From: JBEKJU01 sp050011095
Lineage (GTDB): Bacteria > Desulfobacterota > Syntrophorhabdia > Syntrophorhabdales > WCHB1-27
DNA length: 12,603 bases
Direction of reading: 5' to 3'
Assembly: GCA_050011095.1 (NCBI GenBank)
Contig: JBEKJU010000118.1
Coordinates: 1-12,603 of the forward strand
Shown here: piece after piece, positions 6,425 through 12,603 of the stretch
Position numbering within the stretch: the first letter of the stretch is position 1
Layout of the letters: every line of letters begins with the position of its first letter
The notes under the pieces: model-generated
What the model was told of the DNA's origin: nothing
Seen by the model: the letters and a program-made list of their open reading frames with translations, nothing else
Database searches by the model: none
Made by a program: the position numbers and the translations under genes

Positions 6425-6651
6425 GAATGCCTAAAAGGAGTGCGCCCGTAATGGAAGACGACCCTGGCGGTCACCCGTGTTCCCATTGGAGCGAAACCGC
6501 TCCTCTTGCGGCGGTCGTCCAGATCCCCTGATCTCTTCGGTCCCCTCTTGAGCCTGAGCGGTTCCTGAGGACCCCGTTCCCTTCGCTTCAAAACTTTTGA
6601 GTACGAGCATTTCGTTACTGACAATCAGCGGGCAGAGAAAGAGAGCTGACA
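6425..6651 (+). promoter_or_regulatory. Long structured 5' leader, possible metal-responsive RNA
   Basis: Visible stems, 5' to 3': GACGACC (6457-6463) with GGTCGTC (6513-6519), enclosing GGAGCG-aaac-CGCTCC (6488-6503); AGATC-ccct-GATCT (6521-6534); GGTCC (6539-6543) with GGACC (6569-6573). Near the start codon, TCAGC (6625-6629) can pair with GCTGA (6645-6649), placing the weak ribosome binding region in the loop. The same TCAG can instead pair with CTGA (6618-6621), so the two foldings exclude each other. I see no reading frame of note here. I recognise neither the M-box nor the yybP-ykoY consensus. A riboswitch or attenuator is inference from length, structure and the genes it precedes. Confidence 0.45.
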
Positions 6652-7968
6652 ATGTACTGGCTCAGCAAATCGATTCACCATCTGGGGAGGTTCCGCAAGG
6701 GGCTCTACCTTTTCCTTGTCATTCTGGGGCCGGGCATCATCACGATGATAGCCGACAATGACGCGGGCGGCATATCCACCTATGCGGTCACGGGATCGAA
6801 GTACGGCTTCAACCTGCTTTGGGTCTTCTTCATCCTCGTCCCCATGGCCTACTATGTCCAGGAAATGACGGTGAGGCTGGGGGCAGTGACGAAGCGCGGT
6901 CACGCCGAGGCGATCTTCGACGGCTTCGGACGGTTCTGGGGATGGTTCTCCATCTTCGACCTCGCGGTCATCAACTGGTGCACCCTAGTGACCGAATACA
7001 TCGGCATGACGGCCGCGATGAGTATCTTCGGCGTCCCTCCCTGGATCACGTTCTTCGTCGTCACGGGCATACTGATAGCCGTCGTCATGTCCGGGAGGTA
7101 CTGGACCTTCGAGAAGATCACCCTCGCCTTCTGCATATTCAATTTTGCCTTCATCCCCGCGGCGTTCTGGGCGATGCGGATGCCAAGCGCCCCGTCCTGG
7201 AACGCCGTGCTCGGCGGCTTCTACCATCCTACGTTCGCGACGGGTTTCACCGCAGATTTGCTTTTCATCATCATGGCCAACATCGGCACGACCATCACGC
7301 CCTGGCAGATATTCTTCCAGCAGAGCGCGGTGGTCGACAAGGGCCTCGACCTCAAGGACATCAAGTACGGGAAGGTTGATACGTTTATGGGCTCCTTCCT
7401 TACCGGCGTTGTCGCTGTCTTCATCATCATCGCGACCGGCGCCGCCTTTTATTACCACCACCCGCCCATAGTGGTGGAGGACGCGAAGCAGACGGCGGAC
7501 GCGATCGTCCCGCTTTTGCCTTTCGGTCAAGGACAATGGGCCAGGGCCCTTTTTGGCATCGGTCTTTTCGATGCGGGCTTCCTGGGCGCCCTCTGCATAT
7601 CCCTGGCCACTTCCTGGGCCGTGGGGGAGGTCTTCGGATGGGCCCATTCCCTCAACAAGGGCGTCAAGGACGCACCCTGGTTCTACGTGGTCTATATCGT
7701 CTCCCTTGCGACCGCCGGCGCGGTAGTGTTGATCCCCCGCGCCCCCCTCATCCTGATCACCATGTTCGTTCAGGTCATTGCAGTCACCCTTCTACCCGCG
7801 GCGCTCATGTTCCTCGTGCTCCTCCTGAACGACAAACCCCTCATGGGCGACCATACGAACACGCGGTGGCAGAATATCGCAAACTGGAGCATCATCGCCT
7901 TTGTCATCCTGATGTCGACGCTTTTTGGTATTTCGGTGCTTTTTCCCGGCCTTTTCGGCCAGGGATAG
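6652..7968 (+). CDS. Nramp-family (SLC11-like) divalent metal transporter, Mg-type variant
   Basis: This encodes 438 residues with about 11 hydrophobic segments. The start is ATG 6652, with only a weak purine-rich binding site (AAAGAGAG). TM1 carries GPGIITMIADNDAGG (26-40): the canonical Nramp DPGN reads D37-A-G-G40. TM6 carries ANIGTTITPWQIFFQQS (209-225): the canonical M-P-H reads T216-P-W218. In Mn/Fe transporters the TM1 Asp and Asn and the TM6 Met coordinate the dehydrated metal. Losing the Asn and the Met favours harder, perhaps hydrated ions and resembles the Nramp-related magnesium transporters (NRMT) described from Eggerthella. The next gene carries a MgtE-type Mg-sensing domain, which independently points to Mg2+. 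It lies in the inner membrane. It is first in a three-gene operon, 49 nt before the next start. Mn2+ or another divalent ion cannot be excluded. Confidence 0.88.
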   Translation: MYWLSKSIHHLGRFRKGLYLFLVILGPGIITMIADNDAGGISTYAVTGSKYGFNLLWVFFILVPMAYYVQEMTVRLGAVTKRGHAEAIFDGFGRFWGWFSIFDLAVINWCTLVTEYIGMTAAMSIFGVPPWITFFVVTGILIAVVMSGRYWTFEKITLAFCIFNFAFIPAAFWAMRMPSAPSWNAVLGGFYHPTFATGFTADLLFIIMANIGTTITPWQIFFQQSAVVDKGLDLKDIKYGKVDTFMGSFLTGVVAVFIIIATGAAFYYHHPPIVVEDAKQTADAIVPLLPFGQGQWARALFGIGLFDAGFLGALCISLATSWAVGEVFGWAHSLNKGVKDAPWFYVVYIVSLATAGAVVLIPRAPLILITMFVQVIAVTLLPAALMFLVLLLNDKPLMGDHTNTRWQNIANWSIIAFVILMSTLFGISVLFPGLFGQG

Positions 7969-8017
7969 ATTTCGCACCCGCGCGGGCGTCCGACCTTGCG
8001 CGGTATGGGAGGTCCCC

Positions 8018-9298
8018 ATGGCAGTCACTCCGTCCGATCTGAAATTGGCCGACGTTGGCAGGGAGTTTGAATTTTACTGGTTCTCGGAGCTTCTCCGCCG
8101 TCCTGTCTGTGCGGGCAAGGTCAACAAACGCCTCGGGAAGCTCTCGGACCTCGTGTTTCAGCTCACCGAGCCCCATCCCGAGGCAGCGGGCATCTATATC
8201 GAGCACGGGTGGGGAAAGCCGACGGAGTTCATACCCTGGGACAGGGTTACGAGTATCGAATCCGATGCGATTTTTGTCCTCCCCCCGGAGCGGGGCGACG
8301 TCTACCCCCCCTTCGTGGACCAGCCGGGCTGGATACTGATCGAGCAGCACCTCATGGGCAAGACGATCCTGGACACGGACGGCCGGAGGGTCGAGGTCGT
8401 CAACGACGTGCACCTCCTCTATTCGCGGGGCCGCATGATCATCGTCCACGTCGACGCCTCCTTCAACGGGTTTTTGCGCAGGTGGGGGCTGGGGAGCGTC
8501 CGATGGATCAAGGACCGGCTCATCTCGTGGAGGTATGTCCAGCCCTTTTCCGTCGAGGATGCCGTCACGACCGATACCGTCTCCCTGTCCGTGAAGAAGG
8601 GACGGGCCCTCGAATTGCCCGGCGAGGACCTTGCGGACGTGCTCGAAATGCTCTCGGGAAAGGAACAGCAGGCGTTTTTCGCGGCCCTCGATACGGAGAA
8701 GGCGGCGGAGACCCTGTCGTACGCGGAGCCGAGGGCGAAGCGGCAGTTGATCGCGACGCTGAGGAAGGAGAAGGCGCAGAATATCCTCTCCGAGCTTTCG
8801 GTGCCCCAGCTCGCCGACCTCTTCTCGGTCCTGCCTTACGAGGACAGCTTGAAGTTCATAGAACTCCTGCCCGAGGAGGAGGCGAAGAGGATCAGGCGGA
8901 TCATCTCCGAGCGCGAGATCACGGCCCGCGAACTGATGTCGGGCGAGTTTTTGACCTTCCGCAAGGACGCGACCGTTGCCGAGGTCCTCGCGACCATACG
9001 GACAGGCGGGTACGAGCACGCCGTCGTCTCCTACCTCTATGTGGTCGAGGACCTCGTGCTGATAGGCGTCGTCGATCTTCGAGACCTCGTTCTCGCGCCC
9101 GATGCCGCGAGGCTCGTCGACCTGATGATAACGTCCGTCGTCGCCGCCGAGGAGGAGACCCCTCGGGACGACCTCGAGGAGATGTTCGCCAAGTACCACT
9201 TTCGCATGATACCCGTCCTCGACGTCCAGGACCGCCTCCTCGGGGTCATCTATTACAACGACATCATGCAGGGTCTCGTGACCCGCGCGAAGCCATGA
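8018..9298 (+). CDS. Soluble PRC-barrel / MgtE-N / CBS protein, putative sensor subunit of the transporter
   Basis: This encodes 426 residues from ATG 8018, behind GGGAGGT; the frame is open from 7925, but that part overlaps the transporter gene. Domains: a PRC-barrel-like region at 17-90 (GKVNKRLGKLSDLVFQL, then IPWDRV), a second at about 103-175 (LMGKTILDTDGRRVEVVNDV, then LISWRYV), a MgtE-N-type superhelical domain at about 200-298 with the repeated LADVLEML / LADLFSVLP / FIELLPEEEAKRI pattern, and a CBS pair at 302-424 (VVDLRDL, then FRMIPVLDVQDRLLGVIYYND). In MgtE channels the N and CBS domains bind Mg2+ and close the pore. Here that module has no MgtE membrane domain and instead follows an Nramp-type transporter gene. 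I infer a cytoplasmic gating or sensing partner. Acidic runs (E286-E288, E378-E380) could bind Mg2+. The function itself is untested. Confidence 0.85.
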   Translation: MAVTPSDLKLADVGREFEFYWFSELLRRPVCAGKVNKRLGKLSDLVFQLTEPHPEAAGIYIEHGWGKPTEFIPWDRVTSIESDAIFVLPPERGDVYPPFVDQPGWILIEQHLMGKTILDTDGRRVEVVNDVHLLYSRGRMIIVHVDASFNGFLRRWGLGSVRWIKDRLISWRYVQPFSVEDAVTTDTVSLSVKKGRALELPGEDLADVLEMLSGKEQQAFFAALDTEKAAETLSYAEPRAKRQLIATLRKEKAQNILSELSVPQLADLFSVLPYEDSLKFIELLPEEEAKRIRRIISEREITARELMSGEFLTFRKDATVAEVLATIRTGGYEHAVVSYLYVVEDLVLIGVVDLRDLVLAPDAARLVDLMITSVVAAEEETPRDDLEEMFAKYHFRMIPVLDVQDRLLGVIYYNDIMQGLVTRAKP

Positions 9299-9311
9299 GG
9301 TGAAGTGAGCC

Positions 9312-9425
9312 ATGCCCCGCATAAAGATAACGAGAACGGCCAGGGTTGCCCTCTATTTCTTGCGGTTCTACCTGCTTTTCCTGATCGCCCTCATTCTCGT
9401 CAAGTTTATCAGAACGGTCTGGTAG
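9312..9425 (+). CDS. 37-residue single-pass membrane protein, third gene of the transporter operon
   Basis: ATG 9312 lies 13 nt after the preceding stop, with GAGGTGA overlapping that stop region at a good distance; TAG is at 9423-9425. The product begins MPRIKITRTAR and has one hydrophobic helix at about residues 12-33 (ending LIALILVKFI). It ends in RTVW. The basic N terminus would be expected to stay in the cytoplasm by the positive-inside rule. An intrinsic terminator follows at once, so this is the last gene of the operon. Small single-helix proteins such as MgtS and KdpF stabilise or tune ion transporters, and I infer a similar accessory role for the Nramp-like pore. No family is recognised. 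A fortuitous short frame is possible, but spacing, binding site, hydrophobicity and terminator position all argue for a real gene. Confidence 0.65.
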   Translation: MPRIKITRTARVALYFLRFYLLFLIALILVKFIRTVW

Positions 9426-9426
9426 G

Positions 9427-9455
9427 GGGCCGCCCTTCCCTTCCGGCGGCCCTTT
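9427..9455 (+). terminator. Intrinsic terminator of the transporter operon
   Basis: GGGCCGCC (9427-9434) pairs perfectly with GGCGGCCC (9445-9452) around a 10-nt pyrimidine loop and is followed by TTT. It starts two bases after the stop codon of the 37-residue gene. The T-tract is short, but the stem is the most stable one in the neighbourhood. Confidence 0.7.
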
Positions 9456-9545
9456 GACGGTTGCGCCCCGATGCCGCGCGAAGGGCGAGGGCAAGGCGCG
9501 CTGTTGCGCAGAGGGCATATTTTTTCAGTATGCCCTTTAAAACAT

Positions 9546-9574
9546 TTGTCGAAATTAACAGGACGTGATAATAT
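9546..9574 (+). promoter_or_regulatory. Promoter of the glycogen phosphorylase gene
   Basis: TTGTCG (9546-9551), a 17-nt spacer, then TAATAT (9569-9574). Transcription would start near 9581, only about 25 nt before the start codon. Confidence 0.6.
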
Positions 9575-9604
9575 GACAACCACTAGGGGAAGCAAGGGGG
9601 AAAA

Positions 9605-11902
9605 TTGAGAAAAGAGAACCAGTCGGTCCGCGAATCGATCATGGAGCAGCTTACCTATTCCTTGTCCAAGGACATGTATTCGGTGACAGCCCGCGACAAG
9701 TTCACCGTGGCGGCGCTCTCGGTGAGGGCGGAGCTGGCCAGGAACTGGCTCTCGACACAGCAGCAGCACTACCACGTGGATGCGAAGCGCCTCTATTTCC
9801 TCTCCCTTGAGTTCCTCCTCGGGAGGCTCCTCCGGAATTACCTCAATTCGATGGCAACCCTCAAGTACCCCTGCTACGGCTACGGCATCCGTTATGAATA
9901 CGGCATCTTCTCGCAGAAGATAAAGGACGGATATCAGACCGAGGCGCCCGACAACTGGCTCAGGTACGGGAACCCATGGGAATTCCCGAGGCCCGAACTC
10001 CTCTACCCGGTCCGGTTCTACGGCAGGGTCGATATCCACGCGGGCCACGGCGGGCGCAGCCGGGCGGACTGGGTCGACACGGACGAGATCATGGCGATGG
10101 GTTACGACTATCCCGTGCCCGGCTTCCGCACGGAGGTCGTGAACACGCTCCGCCTGTGGGCGGCAAAGTCGACGCGGGACTTCGACCTCGAATATTTCAA
10201 CAGCGGCGATTACGTCAAGGCGGTGGAAGACAAGAACAATAGCGAGAACATCTCGAAGGTCCTCTACCCTAACGACTATTCGAGTGCGGGAAAGGAGCTT
10301 CGCCTCAAACAGCAGTACTTTTTCGTGGCCGCGAGCCTCGCCGACGTCGTGCGGCGCTACAAGAAGTTCCATGGACGCTATGCCGAGTTTCCCGATAAGG
10401 TCGCCATTCAGCTCAACGATACCCACCCCACCATCGCCATTCCCGAGCTGATGCGGATCCTCATCGATGAAGAAGGCTTTGAATGGGACAACGCGAGGAG
10501 GCTCACGACGGCCACCTTCGGCTATACGAACCACACGATCCTCCCCGAGGCGCTTGAGACGTGGCCGGAGGAGTTGCTCCAACGATTGCTGCCGAGACAC
10601 CTCCAGATCATCCAGGAGATGGACCGGCGATTTTCCATTCATGTATCGCGCCGTTTCCCCGACGAGCCTGAAAAAAGGCAGAATACGGCCATCATCACGG
10701 GCGACAACGGAAGGATGGTCCACATGGCGCGCATGGCGATCGTGGGCAGCCATGCGACGAACGGCGTCTCCAGGCTTCATACGGAGATACTGAAAGGCAA
10801 GGTCTTCCGCGACTTTTATCTCCTCTATCCCAACAGGTTCCACAATGTCACGAACGGCATCACCCCGAGGAGGTGGCTCCTCGAGGCGAACGGCCGCCTT
10901 GCGGCCCTCATCACGGAGGCCCTGGGCGACGGATGGACGGGCGATCTCGAGAAACTGAGGGGCCTCGAACCGCTTGCCGATGATGCCGGCTTCGCAAGAC
11001 GGTTCGACGAGATCAAGCAGGGCAACAAGGAGCGCCTCGCCTCGATCCTCAAAAAGAGGGGGGAGACGCCCTTCGATCCGGCGTTCCTCCTCGACTGCCA
11101 GGTGAAGAGGTTCCATGAGTACAAGCGCCAGATATTGAACCTCCTTCACGTGATCACCCTCTACAACAGGATAAGGGAAGGCAGGACGGACGAGACCCTC
11201 GTGCCCAGGGTCGTCCTCTTTTCGGGGAAGTCGGCGCCGGGATACCTCATCTGCAAGCTCATCATCAAGCTTATCCACAACGTGGCGGACGTCATCAACG
11301 CGCACCCCCTCGTGCGGCAGAGCCTCAGGGTCGTCTTCGTGCCGAATTACAGCGTCACCCTCGCCGAGGAGATCATGCCCGCCGCCGAGTTGTCGGAACA
11401 GATATCCACCGCGGGCTATGAGGCCTCGGGCACGGGAAACATGAAGTTCATGCTGAACGGCGCCCTCACCATCGGCACCCTCGACGGCGCGAACGTCGAG
11501 ATGAGGGAGGAGGTGGGCGAAGAGAACTTCTTCCTTTTCGGCTTGACGGCCGAGGAGTGCGCCGCCATGGCCGCTTCCTACAACCCCAGGGTATGGATCG
11601 AGCAGAACGACGAGCTTGCGAAGATCATAGGCCAGATATCGGAAGGTTTCTTTTCACCGGAGGAACCCAGGCTCTTTCAGCCCATCGTCGACAGCCTCCT
11701 CGGCACGGACAGGTACTTCGTGCTCGCTGACTATGCCTCCTACGTGGCGTGTCAGGAAAGGGTATCGAGGGCCTATCAGGACAGGGACCAGTGGACGAGG
11801 GCGGCCATCATGAACGTCGCGCGCTCCGGGCGGTTTTCGAGCGATAGGGCCGTCAGCGAGTACGCGAGGCATATCTGGCACATGTCCCCCATCGATCTCT
11901 AA
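9605..11902 (+). CDS. glgP: Glycogen/alpha-glucan phosphorylase with an apparent internal in-frame deletion
   Basis: This encodes 765 residues and belongs to the GT35 family, which releases glucose-1-phosphate from alpha-1,4-glucans with pyridoxal phosphate. The start is TTG 9605, with AAGGGGG just upstream; the next in-frame ATG (9641) has no binding site. Intact landmarks: YFLSLEFLLGR (64-74), YGYGIRYEYGIF (91-102), LNDTHP (270-275), GSHATNGVSRLH (381-392), HNVTNGITPRRW (413-424), KRFHEYKRQ (501-509), and the cofactor site EASGTGNMKFMLNGA (606-620) with PLP lysine K614. Family members run about 810-840 residues. Between SLEFLLGRLLRNYL (ends residue 80) and NSMATL (from 81) the family normally has about 45-50 more residues, including the glycine-rich GNGGLGRLAACF loop near PLP and the substrate. 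That block is absent here, so the product is probably inactive unless the gap is an assembly error. The frame is otherwise intact. Confidence 0.9.
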   Translation: MRKENQSVRESIMEQLTYSLSKDMYSVTARDKFTVAALSVRAELARNWLSTQQQHYHVDAKRLYFLSLEFLLGRLLRNYLNSMATLKYPCYGYGIRYEYGIFSQKIKDGYQTEAPDNWLRYGNPWEFPRPELLYPVRFYGRVDIHAGHGGRSRADWVDTDEIMAMGYDYPVPGFRTEVVNTLRLWAAKSTRDFDLEYFNSGDYVKAVEDKNNSENISKVLYPNDYSSAGKELRLKQQYFFVAASLADVVRRYKKFHGRYAEFPDKVAIQLNDTHPTIAIPELMRILIDEEGFEWDNARRLTTATFGYTNHTILPEALETWPEELLQRLLPRHLQIIQEMDRRFSIHVSRRFPDEPEKRQNTAIITGDNGRMVHMARMAIVGSHATNGVSRLHTEILKGKVFRDFYLLYPNRFHNVTNGITPRRWLLEANGRLAALITEALGDGWTGDLEKLRGLEPLADDAGFARRFDEIKQGNKERLASILKKRGETPFDPAFLLDCQVKRFHEYKRQILNLLHVITLYNRIREGRTDETLVPRVVLFSGKSAPGYLICKLIIKLIHNVADVINAHPLVRQSLRVVFVPNYSVTLAEEIMPAAELSEQISTAGYEASGTGNMKFMLNGALTIGTLDGANVEMREEVGEENFFLFGLTAEECAAMAASYNPRVWIEQNDELAKIIGQISEGFFSPEEPRLFQPIVDSLLGTDRYFVLADYASYVACQERVSRAYQDRDQWTRAAIMNVARSGRFSSDRAVSEYARHIWHMSPIDL

Positions 11903-11988
11903 TACCGTGGCATGCCATAGATACAGTACAAAGGATGCCATGAAAAAACGCCTGAATCACACTGCGCCATGTGCCCTGTCGATTTAGG

Positions 11989-12017
11989 TATCACATATTG
12001 CAGAAATATCTGTGATA
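11989..12017. repeat. AT-rich inverted repeat between glgP and the HdrC-like gene
   Basis: TATCAC (11989-11994) pairs with GTGATA (12012-12017), and inside it ATATT (11995-11999) pairs with AATAT (12005-12009) around gcaga, leaving two bases bulged: an 11-bp hairpin. TTTTG follows within a few bases, so it could be a weak terminator of glgP, 87 nt after the stop. Alternatively, the dyad TATCACA...TGTGATA, about 220 bp before the -24/-12 promoter, could be an upstream activator site. Confidence 0.45.
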
Positions 12018-12209
12018 TTTTGTGGCTTTTGCCCATTACAAGGGATCGGTCATCGACCGGCCGCAATATCTCCGCATCAGGGGACCGGCCTTGTGCCCCG
12101 CACCGGACGGCTGTACCCCGCGCTTTCGGCAAACATACCGGAACTTTCTGACGTATTTCACAGTTAGGGTCCGTGCCCCCGGGGTCCTTCCGGTTCAACC
12201 TGGGTTCTC
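12018..12209. other. Gene-free region upstream of the -24/-12 promoter
   Basis: This is part of a 416-bp gap between glgP and the HdrC-like gene. No coding region is visible. A small dyad, CGGTC-atc-GACCG (12047-12059), and a GC-rich CCCCGGGG palindrome near 12177-12184 are the only structure I see. Either could be a regulator site. Confidence 0.35.
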
Positions 12210-12225
12210 TGGCACGCTTTATGCT
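12210..12225 (+). promoter_or_regulatory. Sigma-54 (-24/-12) promoter of the HdrC-like gene
   Basis: TGGCACGCTTTATGCT (12210-12225) has the invariant GG (12211-12212) and GC (12223-12224) separated by exactly 10 nt, close to the consensus TGGCAC-N5-TTGCW. Transcription would start near 12236, with a leader of about 80 nt. RpoN promoters need an enhancer-binding activator, whose site would lie upstream, where dyads are present. Confidence 0.7.
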
Positions 12226-12318
12226 TCACCCCTTTCAGGCATTTCCTGGAGCGAACGACTTTTTGTATCCTTTTCCGTACGTGCTACGATCTATCATTAT
12301 TCAAAGGAGGCCCGCGAG

Positions 12319-12603
12319 ATGAGAAGCCCCACCCCCGTACCATATAGCCCCGCCGGGGCTGGCGTTCGTCCCTCACTTCTTTACGAAGTGAGGAAGGTCC
12401 TTAAGTACCAATCGGAACTTAACCCGGAGTTCGGCAAGGATGTTGCGGCTATGGCCCACGGCGAGAATCTGTTCTCCTGCATCCAGTGCGGCACCTGTTC
12501 AGGCACATGCCCGGTGAGCCACTACATGGACTATACCCCAAGGAGGATCATCGCGATGGTCCGCTCGGGGTTCGAGGAGGAGGTCCTGGCAAGCTCCACC
12601 ATC
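12319..12603 (+). CDS. HdrC-like heterodisulfide reductase iron-sulfur subunit (5' part)
   Basis: The first 95 codons are in the window and the frame runs off the right edge. The start ATG 12319 follows AAAGGAGG at 8 nt. The segment LFSCIQCGTCSGTCPV (51-66) is the first 4Fe-4S motif C54-x2-C57-x2-C60-x3-C64-P, followed by DYTPRRIIAMVRSG (71-84), the typical HdrC sequence after that cluster. A second CxxCxxCxxxCP is expected beyond the edge. HdrC-like proteins relay electrons between HdrB and HdrA in soluble complexes; in syntrophs and sulfate reducers these take part in electron bifurcation or confurcation. The N-terminal Pro/Ala-rich stretch (2-17) is unusual, and GTG 12388 (V24) or ATG 12454 (M46) are weaker alternative starts. 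The sigma-54 promoter suggests activation on demand, perhaps by substrate. Confidence 0.8.
   Translation, partial: MRSPTPVPYSPAGAGVRPSLLYEVRKVLKYQSELNPEFGKDVAAMAHGENLFSCIQCGTCSGTCPVSHYMDYTPRRIIAMVRSGFEEEVLASSTI
12346..12393 (+). repeat. Two perfect hairpins within the first 75 nt of the HdrC-like gene
   Basis: AGCCCC-gcc-GGGGCT (12346-12360) is a 6-bp hairpin, and CCTCACTTC-tttac-GAAGTGAGG (12371-12393) is a perfect 9-bp hairpin ten bases later. Both lie inside the reading frame chosen here (residues 10-25). They may be mRNA structures that control translation, or a palindromic repeat inserted in frame. Confidence 0.55.

Noticed and set aside
6425..6651. Known Mg (M-box) or Mn (yybP-ykoY) riboswitch upstream of the Nramp gene
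   Set aside because: I could not find the conserved sequence blocks of either class by eye, so I report only an unclassified structured leader.
9641..9643. ATG at 9641 as the start of glycogen phosphorylase
   Set aside because: No ribosome binding site precedes it, while TTG 9605 sits just after AAGGGGG and close to a good promoter.
9368..11305. A 645-codon open frame on the minus strand opposite glycogen phosphorylase
   Set aside because: It is a shadow of the GC-rich phosphorylase gene, crosses the terminator and promoter region, and shows no recognisable domain.

Overview
The window looks like a chromosomal piece of an anaerobic bacterium. It is GC-rich, the third codon position is mostly G or C, and Shine-Dalgarno sites of the AGGAGG type precede most genes. 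The gene set points to a Desulfobacterota-like (deltaproteobacterial) anaerobe, possibly a syntroph: a ferredoxin-nitroreductase fusion, a corrinoid protein with a uroporphyrinogen-decarboxylase-type methyltransferase, a HdrC-like protein behind a sigma-54 promoter, and palindromic intergenic repeats. This placement is inference from gene content; no rRNA or tRNA gene is present to anchor it.

Layout. Positions 2-307 hold the 3' end of an unrecognised, less GC-rich gene. Positions 308-760 hold no gene but include a MITE-like element (590-723) with 18-bp terminal inverted repeats. A ferredoxin-nitroreductase fusion lies on the minus strand (761-1633), and a partial second copy of the element follows at 1811-1907. 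A two-gene corrinoid methyltransferase operon covers 2104-4074. A probable metal-handling cluster follows: a TauE/SafE-type membrane protein (4227-4919, minus), a divergent Spy/CpxP-like periplasmic protein with a Met/His-rich tail (5195-5842), and a 54-residue protein with ten cysteines (6107-6271).

The most interesting part is 6390-9455, a self-contained transcription unit. It has a strong sigma-70-type promoter, a structured leader of about 230 nt, and an Nramp-family transporter with an altered metal site (DAGG for DPGN, TPW for MPH). Next come a soluble protein with two PRC-barrel-like regions, a MgtE-N-like domain and a CBS pair but no membrane part, then a 37-residue single-helix membrane protein and an intrinsic terminator. 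I read this as a probable Mg2+ or other divalent-metal uptake system in which an Nramp-related pore works with a detached MgtE-type sensor and a small membrane subunit.

A glycogen phosphorylase gene (9605-11902) follows under its own promoter. It carries an apparent in-frame deletion of about 45-50 codons that removes the conserved glycine-rich loop. The window ends in the first 95 codons of a HdrC-like iron-sulfur protein, preceded by a -24/-12 promoter and carrying two perfect hairpins in its first 75 nt.
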